A stretch of DNA of 36,747 nucleotides from Lingula anatina (taxonomy: Eukaryota; Brachiopoda; Lingulata; Lingulida; Lingulidae), in contig NW_019775562.1 of assembly GCF_001039355.2 (NCBI RefSeq), forward strand, positions 156,257 to 193,003, written 5' to 3'. The notes under the pieces were generated by a model, which searched no databases, was not told the DNA's origin, and was given only the letters and a program-made list of their open reading frames with translations. Within the stretch, counting starts at the first letter, position 1. Every line of letters starts with the position of its first letter. Both the position numbers and the translations under genes were made by a program. Positions 34,569 to 36,747 of this stretch are shown one piece after another.

Positions 34569-35878
34569 TCAGCTAGCTGTGGTCTCTCTCAGTGCAGTCA
34601 TGATATGTTCTGCCACTTCAGGAACGCCAACCAGGTGTTTAGCCTGAGTAAAAAGAGTTGGACCTGTCTGTCTCATCATGGAGGCATCTCTCTCCATCAC
34701 CTGGTGAAAATATAATGAAACCCCCCATCAAACTCACAAAAAAAGAGAGAAAGCAAAAGTGAAAGTAACACCTAATAAACATAACTACACTATATACAGT
34801 GCCTGTTTATTTTAATCTTCATACAATATTTTTTTTAATGTGTTGCCAAATTTCTTCCATACAAGATAAGATTTAATCCCAATTGTTTACCTTCAGGTCA
34901 GCCCCAACAGCTTCGGCCAGGTCAGTTTTGTTAATGACCAGGAGATCACTCTCAGTGATGCCTGGACCTCCCTTCCTCGGGATCTTATCTCCTCCTGAAA
35001 CAGAAAGAAATGATAGTCCACCATGTCATCAACCACCTTTGGAAATATGGAGTTGATGAAGTCACCAAATTGTCAGAATTCTCTTTTTTCTGTACTTTTC
35101 AAATGTTTAAACTACATTCATACACATACAGTTTTCTACTGTATACTTTGTTATTCTGTCCATTTGGATCTGATTCTTAAAGATACATGTAGATGGCACC
35201 AGTGTGAATCATCTGTCATTCTGAGATAGCCCAAAGTCTTGCAACTTGGGAGTGTTCCCATAAACCCGTCATACAAGCTGGATCGATCACTTTTGTATAG
35301 GTTTCTAAGACAGCATTGCCTCCATATACAATTTCGCACTTATTGCTAAAAAATCAACCATATCTCATGCAAATTCCAGCACATTTTCAGGTCACACAAT
35401 GCCTAATACATACCTGCAACATCTATGACGTATATGATGTAATCAGCCAGCTCTCGGCTGAAGTTAGCGGCTAAATTATCCCCACCAGACTCTATAATGA
35501 CCAGCTCAGGGCTGAACTGCTTGGTCAGATCTATCACTTCTTCCAGGTTCAGAGAGTAATCCTTAATATTAGGGAAAATAAATGAAAACTTCATTTATAA
35601 GTACACTGTGGATAGAAATGAAATAAACTAAAAATGACATAAGGGCTGAAGATATATTCCCCTTTCCCCTCTCTCTCTCCCCCCTCGCCCTCCTCCCCTC
35701 TTTCTCCCCCCCCCCTTTCTCCACCAATACCTCTCTGATGGCAGCATGAGGACACCCTTCTCTCTCTCTCTCCACCATTACCTCTCTGATGGCAGCATGG
35801 GGACAGCCTCCCGTCTCCACAGCTCGCATCCTCTCCTCTGGTAATGCTTTGTTACGGACCAAAAACTCCCAGTCTTCC
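34569..35878 (-). CDS. ureG: Urease accessory GTPase UreG, last four exons (5' partial)
   Basis: UreG is a SIMIBI-class GTPase that, with UreF/UreH(D), delivers nickel to urease in the cytosol (family knowledge). The four visible exons are 35878-35782, 35561-35414, 34994-34891 and 34700-34569 (stop TGA 34571-34569). All have GT/AG borders and matching phases (2, 0, 1, 0), together 160 residues. Motifs in order: [21 protein letters not shown] with the metal-binding Cys-Pro-His; [36 protein letters not shown]; and the guanine-specificity NKTD. The C-terminus is full length for the family. The N-terminal P-loop exons (GPVGSGKT in relatives) are not in the window and must lie beyond 36747. Introns are 220, 419 and 190 bp. 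The first visible exon has a duplicated 3' end with a second donor. Similarity to eukaryotic UreG plus introns rules out bacterial contamination. Confidence 0.93.
35661..35720 (-). repeat. Polypurine/polypyrimidine tract in the ureG intron
   Basis: About 60 bp of almost pure C/T on + (G/A on the transcribed - sense), with several runs of four or more G in the RNA, immediately after the duplicated donors. It could affect donor choice or form a triplex or G-quadruplex (inference). Confidence 0.8.
35721..35822 (-). repeat. 51-bp tandem duplication of ureG exon end and donor
   Basis: Units 35772-35822 and 35721-35771. Each contains codons for GCPHAAIRE followed by GAG|GTAATG (exon end 35782) or GAG|GTATTG (exon end 35731). 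The first 25 exonic bases from each donor match at 24. Fifty-one bases is a multiple of three and the frame stays open between donors, so the distal donor would insert 17 residues beginning VMVEREREG and ending GCPHAAIRE. Confidence 0.9.
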
Positions 35879-35881
35879 CTA

Positions 35882-36514
35882 AAATGAAATATTTGCATGT
35901 GAATTCATACCAATATACACAGTCCTGTTTTAATTCAGAGACCACATTCATAAACAAGGCAGCAAAGCTGTCAAATGTACAGACAAAAAACAGAAAATAT
36001 AGATGCAAAAAAGGTCATTTTGTCAATTTTGATGCAATAATAAATAATGCTTATAATAGCACTGTCAGTCAACACTGAATTTTAATCATGCACAACAGGT
36101 AAAATGGTCAATAACATGAGCGGACCTAGAGATATTTTCTGACAGTATTCCAAAGTATCTATTTTGATCCATCCTCCATTTTGATGGTCTTCTAACAGAA
36201 AAAAAAAAATAGACATCAATATAAACTTAATAACTGACTGTCTTCCGGAAGACCCAGAAGATGGTCTCAATTCACCCCTTCAATAAGATTACAGTTTCAG
36301 GACCATGAGAGTTCAAATTCACATGATGAAAATCTCATTCAAAATGATGACAGTGCATAAAATGATATTACATAAGTAACATAATGTTTAAAGACATAAA
36401 AAACAATACAACTGCTTATGTGGAAATACAGAAATGTCAGAGCCTCAGGCGGATGAGAGTTAAAAGTCACAAATGCAAGTGTTTGAGAAAAATTTATAAG
36501 GGAAAACATAACAA
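35882..36514 (-). other. ureG intron sequence, no exon recognised
   Basis: Lies upstream of the first visible ureG exon. I searched it for the P-loop exon of UreG and found none. AT-rich, with a short A run at 36198-36209. Confidence 0.55.
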
Positions 36515-36705
36515 AACTAGAAAAGCGCTCCGAGAGTGCAGACCTCTGCCAAGGCAGCAATTGTTGATTCTTATTGATCATTGTCCTCTTTGGCCCACTT
36601 CTGACAGTTCCTGAAAGTTTCAGCAAAATCGGTCCATAACTTTTTGAGTTATGTTGATGACAGACAAACAGGGGTGAAAATATAACCTCCTTGGCAGAGG
36701 TAAAT
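36515..36705 (+). mobile_element. Dispersed repeat with internal inverted ends
   Basis: Begins AACTAGAAAAGCGCTC and contains GACCTCTGCCAAGG at 36541-36554, repeated inverted as CCTTGGCAGAGG at 36689-36700. GGCCCACTTCTGACAGTTCC, CGGTCCATAACTTTTTGAGT and a GACAGACAAACA segment lie between. It is the inverted relative of 22667-22957. Non-coding and MITE-like; it sits in the ureG intron. Confidence 0.7.
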
Positions 36706-36747
36706 ATAATTCCAATGAAGCTGCTATTCAAACTTTTAATCTTTGAG

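Noticed and set aside
36339-36731. 130-codon - strand frame upstream of ureG
   Set aside because: Mostly inside the dispersed repeat 36515-36705; it lacks the UreG P-loop and does not match the missing N-terminus.
1-36747. tRNA, rRNA, CRISPR or bacterial-type operons
   Set aside because: No paired A/B boxes with a cloverleaf, no rRNA-like conserved blocks and no regularly spaced repeats with unique spacers were seen; the DNA is clearly animal.

Overview
The window is nuclear DNA of an animal, most likely a marine invertebrate. Coding is sparse and split by introns with GT/AG borders. Most of the sequence is AT-rich and full of microsatellites, homopolymer C/G runs and short inverted-repeat transposons. 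There is no operon, Shine-Dalgarno or bacterial architecture. A spliced urease accessory gene fits a mollusc, brachiopod, echinoderm, hemichordate or similar lineage. The species cannot be fixed from the sequence alone.

Two genes are clear. (1) A two-exon type II membrane sulfotransferase of the galactose-3-O-sulfotransferase (Gal3ST) family lies on the + strand, exons 19515-19620 and 20508-21580. It encodes 392 residues and carries a small transposon in its intron. A 516-bp palindromic repeat block begins about 90 bp after its stop. (2) The C-terminal four exons of a UreG-type urease nickel-chaperone GTPase lie on the - strand (35878 down to 34569). Its 5' exons, including the P-loop, lie beyond the right edge. 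One UreG exon end has been tandemly duplicated with its splice donor (51 bp, in frame), so a 17-residue insertion repeating the Cys-Pro-His motif is possible.

Weaker candidates are: the last two exons of an unrecognised membrane protein (27980-27208, - strand); a small two-exon ORF behind a TATA-like box (1336-1954, +); an apparently frameshifted protein-like ORF pair (about 4520-4998, +); and a 33-codon ORF at 7362.

Layout: 1-8.9 kb is mostly non-coding, with a (CA)n tract, a 13-bp minisatellite and the weak ORFs. 9-13.7 kb holds CA-rich DNA, three copies of a roughly 275-bp inverted-repeat element, a CAATCA-rich tandem repeat, and a duplicated segment around a single N. 15.2-19.3 kb holds a small MITE and a 3.6-kb foldback-like element with tandem repeats in opposed arms. 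19.5-22.2 kb is the sulfotransferase gene and its palindromic 3' flank. 22.2-34 kb is mostly repeat-rich non-coding DNA, including a second CAATCA array. 34.5-36.7 kb is the UreG gene and its upstream intron. Nothing links the two clear genes functionally; they look like ordinary neighbours.
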